Source: CAVTQY01 sp963736975
Lineage (GTDB): Bacteria; Pseudomonadota; Alphaproteobacteria; Acetobacterales; Acetobacteraceae
Length of the DNA: 64,000 bases
NCBI GenBank assembly: GCA_963736975.1
Contig: CAVTQY010000003.1
Coordinates: 94,176 to 158,175 of the forward strand
Reading direction: 5' to 3'
The translations under genes were made by a program, and so were the position numbers. Below, one piece after another: positions 56,719-64,000 of this stretch (position 1 is its first letter; the number at the start of each line of letters is the position of its first letter). The notes beneath the pieces were generated by a model, which ran no database searches, had not been told where the DNA came from, and saw only the letters and a program-made list of their open reading frames with translations.

Positions 56719-57969
56719 TCACGTCATTGCCATTTCCTGGCAATGGTCCCGAGACTCAGATGTTGCCCTCTGTGAACGCGCTCGCGCGGCGGTGCGCCAA
56801 CCCAGGAACGCAAGGAGCGCCGATCCGCAGAGTATCGCTGCACTGAAGCCGAATGTGCTTTGGTATCCGCTCGCATCGAACAAGAAACCGCCAACGGACG
56901 CGCCGGACGTAATCGCCAACTGAATAACAGCGACCATGAGCCCTCCGCCGGCTTCGGCGTCGTCAGGGAGCACCTTGCTCAGCCACGTCCACCACGCGAC
57001 GGACGCAGCGGTGCCGATCAAGCCCCATCCGAAGAGGAGGGCCGTCGCGACGATCGAAGACTGGCTAAGCATAATCAGGCCAATCGCAATGGCGGCCATG
57101 GCAACGGGCATTGCAACGAGGAGGCTGTAAAGCCGTGTCCTCAGGAGGAAGCCGATCAGGTAGGTCCCGAGGAGACCTGCGCCGCCGATGATCAGCAGGA
57201 TGACGGAGAGCGTCGAGACGTCCACCCGCGTGACGGTCTCCAGGAACGGGCGCAGGTAGGTGAACAGGGCGAATTGGCCCATGAAGAAGACCGTGACGGC
57301 GAGCATTCCAAGGGGGACCTGCCGCCGGCGAAGGACCCTGAAGACGCTGCCGGCGCGCGGACCGCGTTCGGAGGGCATCGGCGGTAAAGTCACGAACTGC
57401 CAAGCGAGAGTCAGCGCCGCGAGGGGGACGACGCAAAAGAAAGCGCCTCGCCAGCCGATGTACTGGCCGAGGAAACTTCCCACGGGCGCAGCGATCGTGG
57501 TGGCCAGGGCGTTTCCGCCATTCAGGTTGCCCAGCGCCCGCGCGACCTGGTCTTCGGGGACCAGGCGCATGACCGTGGCGGCGGACATCGACCAGAAACC
57601 GCCGATGACGACGCCGATGAGCGCGCGCCCGGCCATGAACACCAAGGCGTTCGGCGCAAAGGCCACCATCAGGCCCGAGACCATCATCAGAAGCGTGAGC
57701 GTCAGCAGTACGATCCGGCGATCGATGCCGCGCGTAACCGACGAAATCACGAGGCTCGTCAGGACGGCGAAAAGGCCCGACACCGCGATGGCCTGGCCCG
57801 CGTGTCCCTCGGTCATGTCAAGGCCGGAAGCGATGGGCGTCAGGAGGCTGACAGGCATGAACTCGGACGCAATCAGCGTTCCGACGCACAATGTAAGGGC
57901 GAGGACAGCGCTCCATGCAGAGGGGCGCGAAGAAAGTATGTCGCCTTCGGCGGCGACTTTTACGGTCAT
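56719..57969 (-). CDS. MFS transporter, DHA1 (AraJ/YdhP-like) efflux type
   Basis: The 416-residue protein has twelve membrane helices and resembles sugar or drug exporters of the DHA1 group: LTLCVGTLIASEFMPVSLLTPIASGL, VSSVTRGIDRRIVLLTLT, AGRALIGVVIGGFWSMSAATVMRLVP and GNALATTIAAPVGSFLGQYIGWRGAFF. The substrate is unknown. It is the only clearly intact gene between 55.9 and 59.6 kb, surrounded by remnants. The LysR remnant lies 156 bases upstream on the same strand and may once have regulated it or the aldo/keto reductase. Confidence 0.92.
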   Translation of the reverse strand: MTVKVAAEGDILSSRPSAWSAVLALTLCVGTLIASEFMPVSLLTPIASGLDMTEGHAGQAIAVSGLFAVLTSLVISSVTRGIDRRIVLLTLTLLMMVSGLMVAFAPNALVFMAGRALIGVVIGGFWSMSAATVMRLVPEDQVARALGNLNGGNALATTIAAPVGSFLGQYIGWRGAFFCVVPLAALTLAWQFVTLPPMPSERGPRAGSVFRVLRRRQVPLGMLAVTVFFMGQFALFTYLRPFLETVTRVDVSTLSVILLIIGGAGLLGTYLIGFLLRTRLYSLLVAMPVAMAAIAIGLIMLSQSSIVATALLFGWGLIGTAASVAWWTWLSKVLPDDAEAGGGLMVAVIQLAITSGASVGGFLFDASGYQSTFGFSAAILCGSALLAFLGWRTAARARSQRATSESRDHCQEMAMT

Positions 57970-58125
57970 GATGGCCTCTACTCTGCTGAGGGTGTTCGGC
58001 GGAGTAACCGCGATGGTTTCCGACCGGGCGCCACGAGCAGTGAGATAGGCCTCAAGCGGATCGACGAGGAGCCGGCTTGGATCGCACGGGGCGATGCGAG
58101 AAATTCATCGATTATGCCGCAGTGG

Positions 58126-58850
58126 TCACAGCCCAAGCGGCTGCATCTCCCGCACCAGTTCCACGAAGAGCCTCAGGCCTGCAGGCACATGCCGGCGGCT
58201 GGAGTAGTAGATGTGGAAACCAGGCCCCGCTGGCGCCCATTCGTCCAGGACGGTCGTAAGCACCCCATCCCTGACGGACTGCGCGATCATGAAGTCCGGG
58301 GCATACATGAGCGCTGCCCCCTGCTTCACCGCCGGCAACGCGACGTGTCCCTGGTCGATGACCAGCGAGCCGGGAACGTCGACCTCGATCTGCTCTTTCG
58401 CGCGCTCGAACTCCCACCGATAGACGCTCTCATCGCCGATACGGATCCGCACCCCGCGATGGCTTTGCAGCTCGCTAGGGTGCGCCGGCGTGCCAAAGCG
58501 TTCGAGATAGGCGGGAGCAGCCACGATCACCCAGCGGAAGTCAGGCGCGAGGCGCTGTGCGATCATGTCTTCCGGCACCGTCCCGCCGTATCGGATGCCG
58601 GCGTCGAAGCCGCTGTCGATGACATCGATCATATGATTGCTGATCGAGATCTCGATCTCCACATCGGGATAGCGCTCCGACTCGTGCGGTTCAGGAGACG
58701 GACGCCGAGACGCTCCTCCAGGCCGCGGAGAGCATGGCTTAGTGCCGAGGCACTGATCCCAAGTTCGAGACCGGCGCGCCGAAAATTGCGGTGTTTTGCG
58801 ATCTCCAGAAAGTACGTGAGATCTGCCAAATCCGAGCGCCGTAACTGCAT
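58126..58850 (-). pseudogene. LysR-family regulator with internal deletion
   Basis: The N-terminus is a normal LysR helix-turn-helix (LADLTYFLEIAKHRNFRRAGLELGISASALSHALRGLEERLGVRLLNRTSRS). The sequence then jumps, in another frame, to the effector domain: YPDVEIEISISNHMIDVI, GFDAGIRYGGTVPEDMIAQRL, and VPAGLRLFVELVREMQ at the end. About 70 residues, the linker helix and first strand, are gone, and the junction is out of frame near 58680. It is inactive. Confidence 0.85.
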
Positions 58851-58904
58851 CTGCCTTGCGCCTTCAGTCCAGAACTTGGTGACTGAAGGTTTGGCCTGAA
58901 ATAA

Positions 58905-59640
58905 TCAATGGGCCGCAAGGCTGTCGTCGACGCCAGGGCGCATGCCGCGCAGATTGGTCATCCGGTCAAATGCCTCAACTGTTCGTCGACAGCAATCAGA
59001 CCGGGTCGGCGCTGCGGGATCGAAAAGGGCCGCCGCTTCCAGATCCGCCCACGGCGCGGCTGGAACAGGCGCCTCGGCATCACGGACATTATCAATTACT
59101 TCGTCCGGCTTCACTGCGCCAAGGACGACCGAGGCAACTGCGGGATGCGCGCCGGCGAGCTGAATTGCGGCTTGTCGAATGGTGACGCTATGTGCATGAC
59201 ACAGAGCCTCGAGCCGCCGCACCTTGTCCAGGATGTCGGGCGTCGCGTCAGCGTAGGCGAGTTTGGCGTGCGGGATCGCTCCGGTTGCCAGAATACCGGA
59301 ATTGAATACGCCCGCCCGCATGACCGCAATGTTGTTGGACTGGGCGATCGGCAGGAATTCCCCCATCCGCTCTGATCGAGCTGTGAATAGCGGCCGGCAT
59401 CATCCCCACATCGAAATCGCCTGCCTTTGCGAATTTGGCACAGTATCCGCCTCATTGATACCAAAGCCGATACCCTTGATCACTTTCTCCGCGCGCAATT
59501 TGTCGAGTGCAACGTAAGCACCCTCCATCGGTTCCTTGAAGCGCTTCGGCGCCCCCTGCTCACCCTGCGTCCATCGATCGCAGTCGTGGATCATGACGAT
59601 GTCAAGCCGATCCATTCCGAGCCGCAAGAGCGAGTGTTCG
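58905..59640 (-). pseudogene. Aldo/keto reductase, truncated and frameshifted
   Basis: Three frames hold parts of one aldo/keto reductase of the D-threo-aldose/fucose dehydrogenase type. SLLRLGMDRLDIVMIHDCDRW and LRAEKVIKGIGFGINEAD come first, AGRYSQLDQSGWG follows, and FLPIAQSNNIAVMRAGVFNSGILATG to the C-terminus ends at 58905. The N-terminal 90-100 residues, with the catalytic Asp-Tyr-Lys, are missing at the border with the molybdenum enzyme gene. At least two indels occur in addition. Confidence 0.8.
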
Positions 59641-59664
59641 TCACCAGGTCCCCGGCAGCTCCGC

Positions 59665-61872
59665 TCACACCACCTCCGGCAACCGATCAAGGAACCTGTC
59701 CAGGGTGATGGGATACTCGCGGACGCGCACGCCCGTCGCATTGTAGATCGCGTTGGCCACAGCCGCCGCGACACCGCAAATTCCGAGTTCGCCCACCCCT
59801 TTCGCCTTCATCGGCGACGAGATCGGATCGGTCTCATCAAGCAAGATGACCTCCTGGTGCGGGATGTCGGCATGAACGGGCACCTCGTAGGCGGCGAGGT
59901 CGTGGTTCACGAAGAAACCGACGCGGGTGTCGACCGCCAGTTCCTCCATCAGGGCCGCGCCGACGCCCATGGTCATGGCGCCGATCACCTGACTGCGGGC
60001 GGTCTTCGGGTTTAGGATACGACCCGCGGCGCACACGGCGAGCATGCGTCGGACTCGGATCTCGCCCGTCACCACATCGACCCCAACTTCGACAAAGTGA
60101 CCGCCGAAGGTCAATTCCTGGTAGCGCTTGTCGAGGTCGCCGAACTCGATCAGGTCTTCGGCGACGAGTTCCCCGCCCTCCGCGGCTTCGGCGAGCGGCC
60201 GGCTGTGGTTGCGGAAACGCACCTCTCCGTCAGCGAACTCCGCCCCGTTCAGGTCAAAACCAAATTTCCGGGCGACGGCCTCGCGCAGTTTCACGCAAGC
60301 GGCATATACGCCTGATGTGGAGCTGTTAGCGCCAAACTGGCCGCCCGAACCGGCGGATGCCGGGAAGGAGGAATCGCCCAGGCGCACGACGACCTGATCG
60401 AGCGGAATCCCCATCATTTCCGCCGCGGTCTGGGCGATGATGGTGTAACTGCCCGTACCGATGTCGGTCATGTCGGTCTCGACGGTGACGACGCCGCTTC
60501 TGTCGAGCCGTACGCGCGCCCCGGAGTTGACCACGAGGTTGTTCCGGAACGCGGTGGCCATCCCCAGCCCGACCAGCCAACGCCCGTTGCGCACGGCGCC
60601 TGGCGTCTTGTTCCTGCGCTGCCATTCGAATCGCTCCGCGCCCAGGCGCAGGCATTCGACCAGCTGGCGCTGGGAGAACGGGCGTTCCGGGTGCTCGGGA
60701 TCGACCTGCGTGTCGTTGCGGATTCGGAACTCGACCGGATCGAGGCCGAGCTTCTCGGCCATCTCGTCCATGGCGATCTCCAGCGCCATGAGCCCCGCAG
60801 CTTCGCCAGGGGCGCGCATGGCGTTGCCCTCGGGAAGATCAAGCGTCGCAAGGCGGGAGGAGGTCATGCGGTTCGGCCCGGCGTAAAGCAGCCGCGTCTG
60901 ACTAACCGCGCCTTCAATTCCGCCGCCGGGCTGGTTGCCGCACCAATTTTCGTGGCCGATTGCAGTAATCCGCCCATCTGGCGTGCAACCGAGGCGGATT
61001 CGCTGGATGGTGGCTGGCCGGTGTGTCGTGTTGTTGAACATGAGCGGTCGGGTGAGCACGACCTTCACCGGACGTCGCGCGGCGCGGGCGCCCAGGGCCG
61101 CCAACAGCGCGTCGGCTCGCAGGAACAGCTTGCCGCCGAAGCCTCCCCCAATGAAGGGCGACATCAGCCGCACCTTCTCCCGGGGGATGCCGAGTGTTGT
61201 GGCAATGTCGGTCGCCCCCCAGTCGATCATCTGACTTGAAGTCCAGACGTACAGCTCGTCGCCCTTCCAGGCGGCGATCGAGGCATGCGGCTCCATCATC
61301 GCATGCCCCTGGTCTGGCGTGCTGTAGGTCTCGTCCAGTTTGATGGGCGCTGCGGCAAAGGCGCCGGCGAAATCGCCGACAGCCGTGTCCGGCTCCCCAT
61401 TGAAGTCCGGCTTGGGCTTGATTGCGGTGTCCCGTGCAGCGGACAGATCGAACGCGCCGGCCGTAGTTGCATAGTGGACTTGCACGAGTGCGGCGGCGGC
61501 GGTCGCCTGCTCGAAGGTCTCGGCCACGACCACTGCGACCGCCTGATGGTAGTGCTGGACCTCGGGTCCGGCGAGCAGCGGCGCGGCGTTGCGCTCGCCC
61601 TTGCCGAGCCTGCCGGCGTTCTGCGCCGTCACCACGGCGAGCACCCCCGGCGCCGCGCGGGCCTGGCGATCGTCGATGGCCGTTATACGGCCCTTCGCGA
61701 TCGCCGAACCCACGACGCAGCCATAGGCTTGGCCGGCGACGACGTCGTGTCGATCGTTAGCGTAGGGCGCTGTCCCGGTCGTCTTCAGCTCGCCATCGAT
61801 GCGATCGGTCGGTTTGCCAACGACGCGGAGCTGGTCGATCGGATTTTCGGTGGCGGGAGTGTCGAATTTCAT
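59665..61872 (-). CDS. paoC: Aldehyde oxidoreductase, molybdenum cofactor-binding subunit (PaoC-like)
   Basis: The 735-residue subunit belongs to the xanthine oxidase family and holds the molybdopterin-cytosine-dinucleotide site where aldehydes are oxidised. It shows TGTAPYANDRHDVVAGQAYGCVV, the MoCo segments PFIGGGFGGKLFLRADALLAAL, APGEAAGLMALEIAMDE, DIGTGSYTIIAQTAAEMMG and GGQFGANSSTSGVYAAC. The catalytic glutamate lies in KAKGVGELGICGVAAAVANAIYNATG. Length and partners match E. coli PaoC. It follows paoB by two bases. The usual maturation chaperone paoD is not seen downstream; the 3' side is the broken reductase. Confidence 0.93.
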   Translation of the reverse strand: MKFDTPATENPIDQLRVVGKPTDRIDGELKTTGTAPYANDRHDVVAGQAYGCVVGSAIAKGRITAIDDRQARAAPGVLAVVTAQNAGRLGKGERNAAPLLAGPEVQHYHQAVAVVVAETFEQATAAAALVQVHYATTAGAFDLSAARDTAIKPKPDFNGEPDTAVGDFAGAFAAAPIKLDETYSTPDQGHAMMEPHASIAAWKGDELYVWTSSQMIDWGATDIATTLGIPREKVRLMSPFIGGGFGGKLFLRADALLAALGARAARRPVKVVLTRPLMFNNTTHRPATIQRIRLGCTPDGRITAIGHENWCGNQPGGGIEGAVSQTRLLYAGPNRMTSSRLATLDLPEGNAMRAPGEAAGLMALEIAMDEMAEKLGLDPVEFRIRNDTQVDPEHPERPFSQRQLVECLRLGAERFEWQRRNKTPGAVRNGRWLVGLGMATAFRNNLVVNSGARVRLDRSGVVTVETDMTDIGTGSYTIIAQTAAEMMGIPLDQVVVRLGDSSFPASAGSGGQFGANSSTSGVYAACVKLREAVARKFGFDLNGAEFADGEVRFRNHSRPLAEAAEGGELVAEDLIEFGDLDKRYQELTFGGHFVEVGVDVVTGEIRVRRMLAVCAAGRILNPKTARSQVIGAMTMGVGAALMEELAVDTRVGFFVNHDLAAYEVPVHADIPHQEVILLDETDPISSPMKAKGVGELGICGVAAAVANAIYNATGVRVREYPITLDRFLDRLPEVV

Positions 61873-61874
61873 GT

Positions 61875-62822
61875 TCAGGCCCTCGCCTGCGTCAGAACCC
61901 CGGCGAGCGTCCGCTCGGCGAGCTTCACCTTGAAGGCGTTCTGGGTTGTGGGTTTGGCGTCCGCCAGCAGGCGCGCGGCGGCGGCTTTCGCCCCGCGCGG
62001 CATCTCCGCCTCCGCCGCTTCGACGCGCCAGGGCTTATGAGCCACGCCGCCCAAAGCAACGCGGCCGCTTCCGTCATTCTGAACGATGACAGCGACCGAG
62101 ACGAGTGCGAAGGCGTACGAGGCGCGGTCGCGAACCTTGTGATAGAAGTGCTTGCCGCCGACGGGCTTGGGCAGCGTGACGGCGGTGATCAGTTCACCCG
62201 GCTGAAGCGTTGTTTCTATCTGCGGGGTGTCACCTGGCAAACGATAAAAGTCCGCGATCGGGATGGCGCGTGTTTGGCCCTCGGCGTTAACCGTCTCCAC
62301 CATCGCATCGAGGGTCCGCATGGCGACAGCCATGTCGCTCGGATGCGTGGCGATGCACGCCTCGCTCGAACCGATCACCGCAAGCTGTCGGCTGAAGCCG
62401 CCGAGCGCGGCGCAGCCGCTTCCCGGCCGTCGCTTGTTGCAGGGCTGGTTCGGGTCGTAAAAGTAGGGGCAGCGAGTCCGCTGAAGCAGGTTGCCCGCCG
62501 TCGTCGCCTTGTTGCGCAACTGGCCCGACGCACCGGCCAGCAGGGCTCTGCTGAGCACGCCGTAATCACGCCTCACGATGGGGTGCGCCGCGAGGTCGGT
62601 ATTGCGGACAAGAGCGCCGATCCGGAGCCCGCCATCGGCCGTGGGCTCGATCTTGTCAAAGCCAAGGCCATTCACGTCGATCAGGTGCGTCGGCGCCTCA
62701 ATCTCGAGCTTCATCAGATCGAGCAGATTGGTTCCGCCGGCGATGAACTTGGCGCCAGGCGCACGCGCCGCCTTGGCCGCTTCGACTGGCGAGGTGGCGC
62801 GCTCGTAGGTGAACGCCTTCAT
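61875..62822 (-). CDS. paoB: Aldehyde oxidoreductase, FAD-binding subunit (PaoB-like)
   Basis: The 315-residue subunit carries FAD and, as in PaoB, probably an extra iron-sulphur cluster. It has PGAKFIAGGTNLLDLMKLEIEAP at the flavin site, AGASGQLRNKATTAGNLLQRTRCPYFYDPNQPCNKRRPGSGCAAL with the cysteine motif, and ITAVTLPKPVGGKHFYHKVRDRASYAFALVS. The stop is two bases before the paoC start, and the start overlaps the paoA stop (ATGA), so the three are a tight operon. Confidence 0.93.
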   Translation of the reverse strand: MKAFTYERATSPVEAAKAARAPGAKFIAGGTNLLDLMKLEIEAPTHLIDVNGLGFDKIEPTADGGLRIGALVRNTDLAAHPIVRRDYGVLSRALLAGASGQLRNKATTAGNLLQRTRCPYFYDPNQPCNKRRPGSGCAALGGFSRQLAVIGSSEACIATHPSDMAVAMRTLDAMVETVNAEGQTRAIPIADFYRLPGDTPQIETTLQPGELITAVTLPKPVGGKHFYHKVRDRASYAFALVSVAVIVQNDGSGRVALGGVAHKPWRVEAAEAEMPRGAKAAAARLLADAKPTTQNAFKVKLAERTLAGVLTQARA

Positions 62823-63427
62823 GCAGTCCTCCCGGCGACCTCGGCAATCGCCTCATGGATGTTCGAGTAAGCCCCGCAGCGGCAAATGTTGCCGCTCATG
62901 CGCTCTCTCACCTCGAGGTCCGTCGGCTGCGGCGCCTCGGTCAGGCTGGCGCTGACGTGGCTCGGGATGCCCGCGCAAATCTCGTCGAGCACGGCGACCG
63001 CCGAGCAAATCTGCCCGGGCGTGCAGAAGCCGCACTGGAAGCCGTCGTACCTGATGAAGGCGGCCTGCATGGGGTGCGGCCTGTCCGGCGTGCCGAGACC
63101 TTCGATGGTGGTGATTCGATCGCCCTCGTGCATCAGAGCGAGGGTCAGGCACGAGTTGATCCGCCGGCCGTTGACGATGACCGTGCAGGCGCCGCACTGG
63201 CCGTGGTCGCACCCCTTCTTCGTTCCGGTGAGATGCAGGTGCTCTCTCAGGGCGTCGAGCAGCGTGGTCCGGGGATCGAGCTCCAACTCCCGGCGGGCGC
63301 CGTTGACGTCGAAGCCGACCTTTTGGACCGGTGAGCTTGGCGCCCTCGGCATTTCCGCTCTCGCCGTTGGCGCTGTGTTCGCTGCGGCGACTGCAGCGCC
63401 GGTCGCAAGGAGGGCGCGTCTGGTCAT
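62819..63427 (-). CDS. paoA: Aldehyde oxidoreductase, 2Fe-2S subunit with Tat signal (PaoA-like)
   Basis: The 202-residue subunit holds two 2Fe-2S clusters. The plant-ferredoxin-type one is in GCDHGQCGACTVIVNGRRINSC, and the second in FQCGFCTPGQ and GNICRCGAYSNIHEAI. The N-terminus MTRRALLATGAAVAAANTA is a twin-arginine export signal, so the complex is probably periplasmic, exported as a folded unit with PaoB and PaoC. The ATG at 63427 follows AGGAGA. It is the first gene of the operon. No regulator is next to it on the upstream side. Confidence 0.94.
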   Translation of the reverse strand: MTRRALLATGAAVAAANTAPTARAEMPRAPSSPVQKVGFDVNGARRELELDPRTTLLDALREHLHLTGTKKGCDHGQCGACTVIVNGRRINSCLTLALMHEGDRITTIEGLGTPDRPHPMQAAFIRYDGFQCGFCTPGQICSAVAVLDEICAGIPSHVSASLTEAPQPTDLEVRERMSGNICRCGAYSNIHEAIAEVAGRTA

Positions 63428-64000
63428 TTCGAGTTCTCCTGGGGAGTGCACGAGGGACAGTCCTTTCCTTCTCCCCATCCGAGCAAACGGCAGCTCCTAC
63501 GCCAGGTTCGCGATCAGCAGGCGAATTCGGGTCAATCGGTGGGTGCCTTAGTCAATCGGTGGGTGCCTTACAGGATGGGCGGCGCTCCGCTTGTGATTAG
63601 GCCGGCCGCACTTGATGGGGCGATGAGCAATGCTCAACGATCAGAGGCCTTACGTCGTCGGCTTCCCGGACCTGGGAACCCCGATCACGCGTTTTCTAGA
63701 CGGCGGCACAGCCACACCGAGCCGCCCTCCGGGGCCGACTGCGTCCGCCGTCATCGACCGAAGCGGAAACTCCATCCAGCTCCAGCAGGAGTAATCAGAG
63801 ACTATCGCAGGTTTTGCTGTGATTCGGTCTCACTCGATCGTTCGCAGTGTTCCTAATTGAATTGAATTCACAATAGAATTGTTTCTTACGGCAATTGCGC
63901 TGGCGCGCCGTCAGAATACGATCAAAGACGATCAATTCAATCCACCTCCCGACCCTGCCCCGGCTATCTCAGGCCCCCCTTTTCTTCGACCCCTCACTCC
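63428..64000. other. Upstream region of paoA with little coding potential
   Basis: About 570 bases at the window end hold the expected paoA promoter, a tandem 20-base duplication (63531-63570) and an AT-rich part (63850-63900). One frame from 63630 to 63794 (54 codons, beginning MLNDQRPYVVGFPDLG) is open but has only a weak ribosome site, and I do not recognise it. No other feature is supported. Confidence 0.5.
63531..63570. repeat. Tandem duplication of a 20-base unit
   Basis: The unit GTCAATCGGTGGGTGCCTTA occurs twice back to back at 63531-63550 and 63551-63570 without a mismatch. It lies 104 bases upstream of the paoA start codon. It may be a recent slippage duplication or a doubled regulator site. 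Confidence 0.85.

Noticed and set aside
63630..63794. 54-codon frame upstream of paoA
   Set aside because: It has only a weak ribosome site and a Pro/Thr-rich product that I do not recognise. It is kept as a note, not as a gene.

Overview
The window is GC-rich DNA from an alphaproteobacterium. Gene order and protein style point to Rhodospirillales, most likely Acetobacteraceae; this placement is inference, since no rRNA is present. It looks chromosomal: two tRNA genes and many housekeeping genes (secA, accA, gpmI, hemF, petBC, recQ, katG, mtnP) sit among transport, redox and signalling genes. There is no phage, CRISPR array or plasmid replication gene.

Layout. 1-2360: a dipeptidase cut by the window edge and frameshifted, a small hypothetical gene, and a badly decayed second glutamyl-tRNA synthetase. 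2444-7695: an OmpA-like protein, recQ, a terminator, katG and a YggS-type PLP protein. 7679-10685: a ThiE-like gene, tRNA-Leu, then an SDR-amidase pair. 11202-14372: a membrane protein, a frameshifted acyltransferase, a carboxymuconolactone-decarboxylase-family gene and hemF. 14570-18238: cytochrome b and c1 (no Rieske gene beside them), mtnP and an O-methyltransferase. 18263-25414: a minus-strand envelope block, gpmI-envC-like-ctpA-deacetylase-rppH, plus rlpA. 25665-30670: a CheB, CheB/CheR/PAS/HWE-kinase and receiver operon. 30676-34927: LysE exporter, ClC channel, a small hypothetical gene and an MFS transporter divergent from a TetR regulator. 35630-41954: accA, an MFS remnant, and a metallophosphoesterase divergent from a four-gene ABC importer. 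41967-48731: secA, a parvulin, pqiB and a frameshifted pqiA. 48831-53785: a plus-strand run of DapA-like, kynureninase, a small membrane protein, an oxalyl-CoA-synthetase-like ligase and a ketopantoate-reductase-like enzyme. 53786-54904: hairpin repeats, an IS256 remnant and tRNA-Val. 54998-63427: an N-formylglutamate amidohydrolase, a stretch of broken genes around one intact MFS gene, and a paoABC-type molybdenum aldehyde oxidoreductase operon.

Two themes stand out. First, about a dozen genes carry single-base frameshifts or internal deletions. Some are plain decay (gltX paralogue, EmrB-type MFS, LysR, IS256). Others are one-base changes in otherwise good genes (rppH, pqiA, the HWE kinase) and could be sequencing errors. 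Second, the most system-like locus is 25665-30670. There, chemotaxis-type methylesterase and methyltransferase modules are fused to a histidine kinase and coupled to a stand-alone receiver, with no chemoreceptor, CheA or CheW in view.
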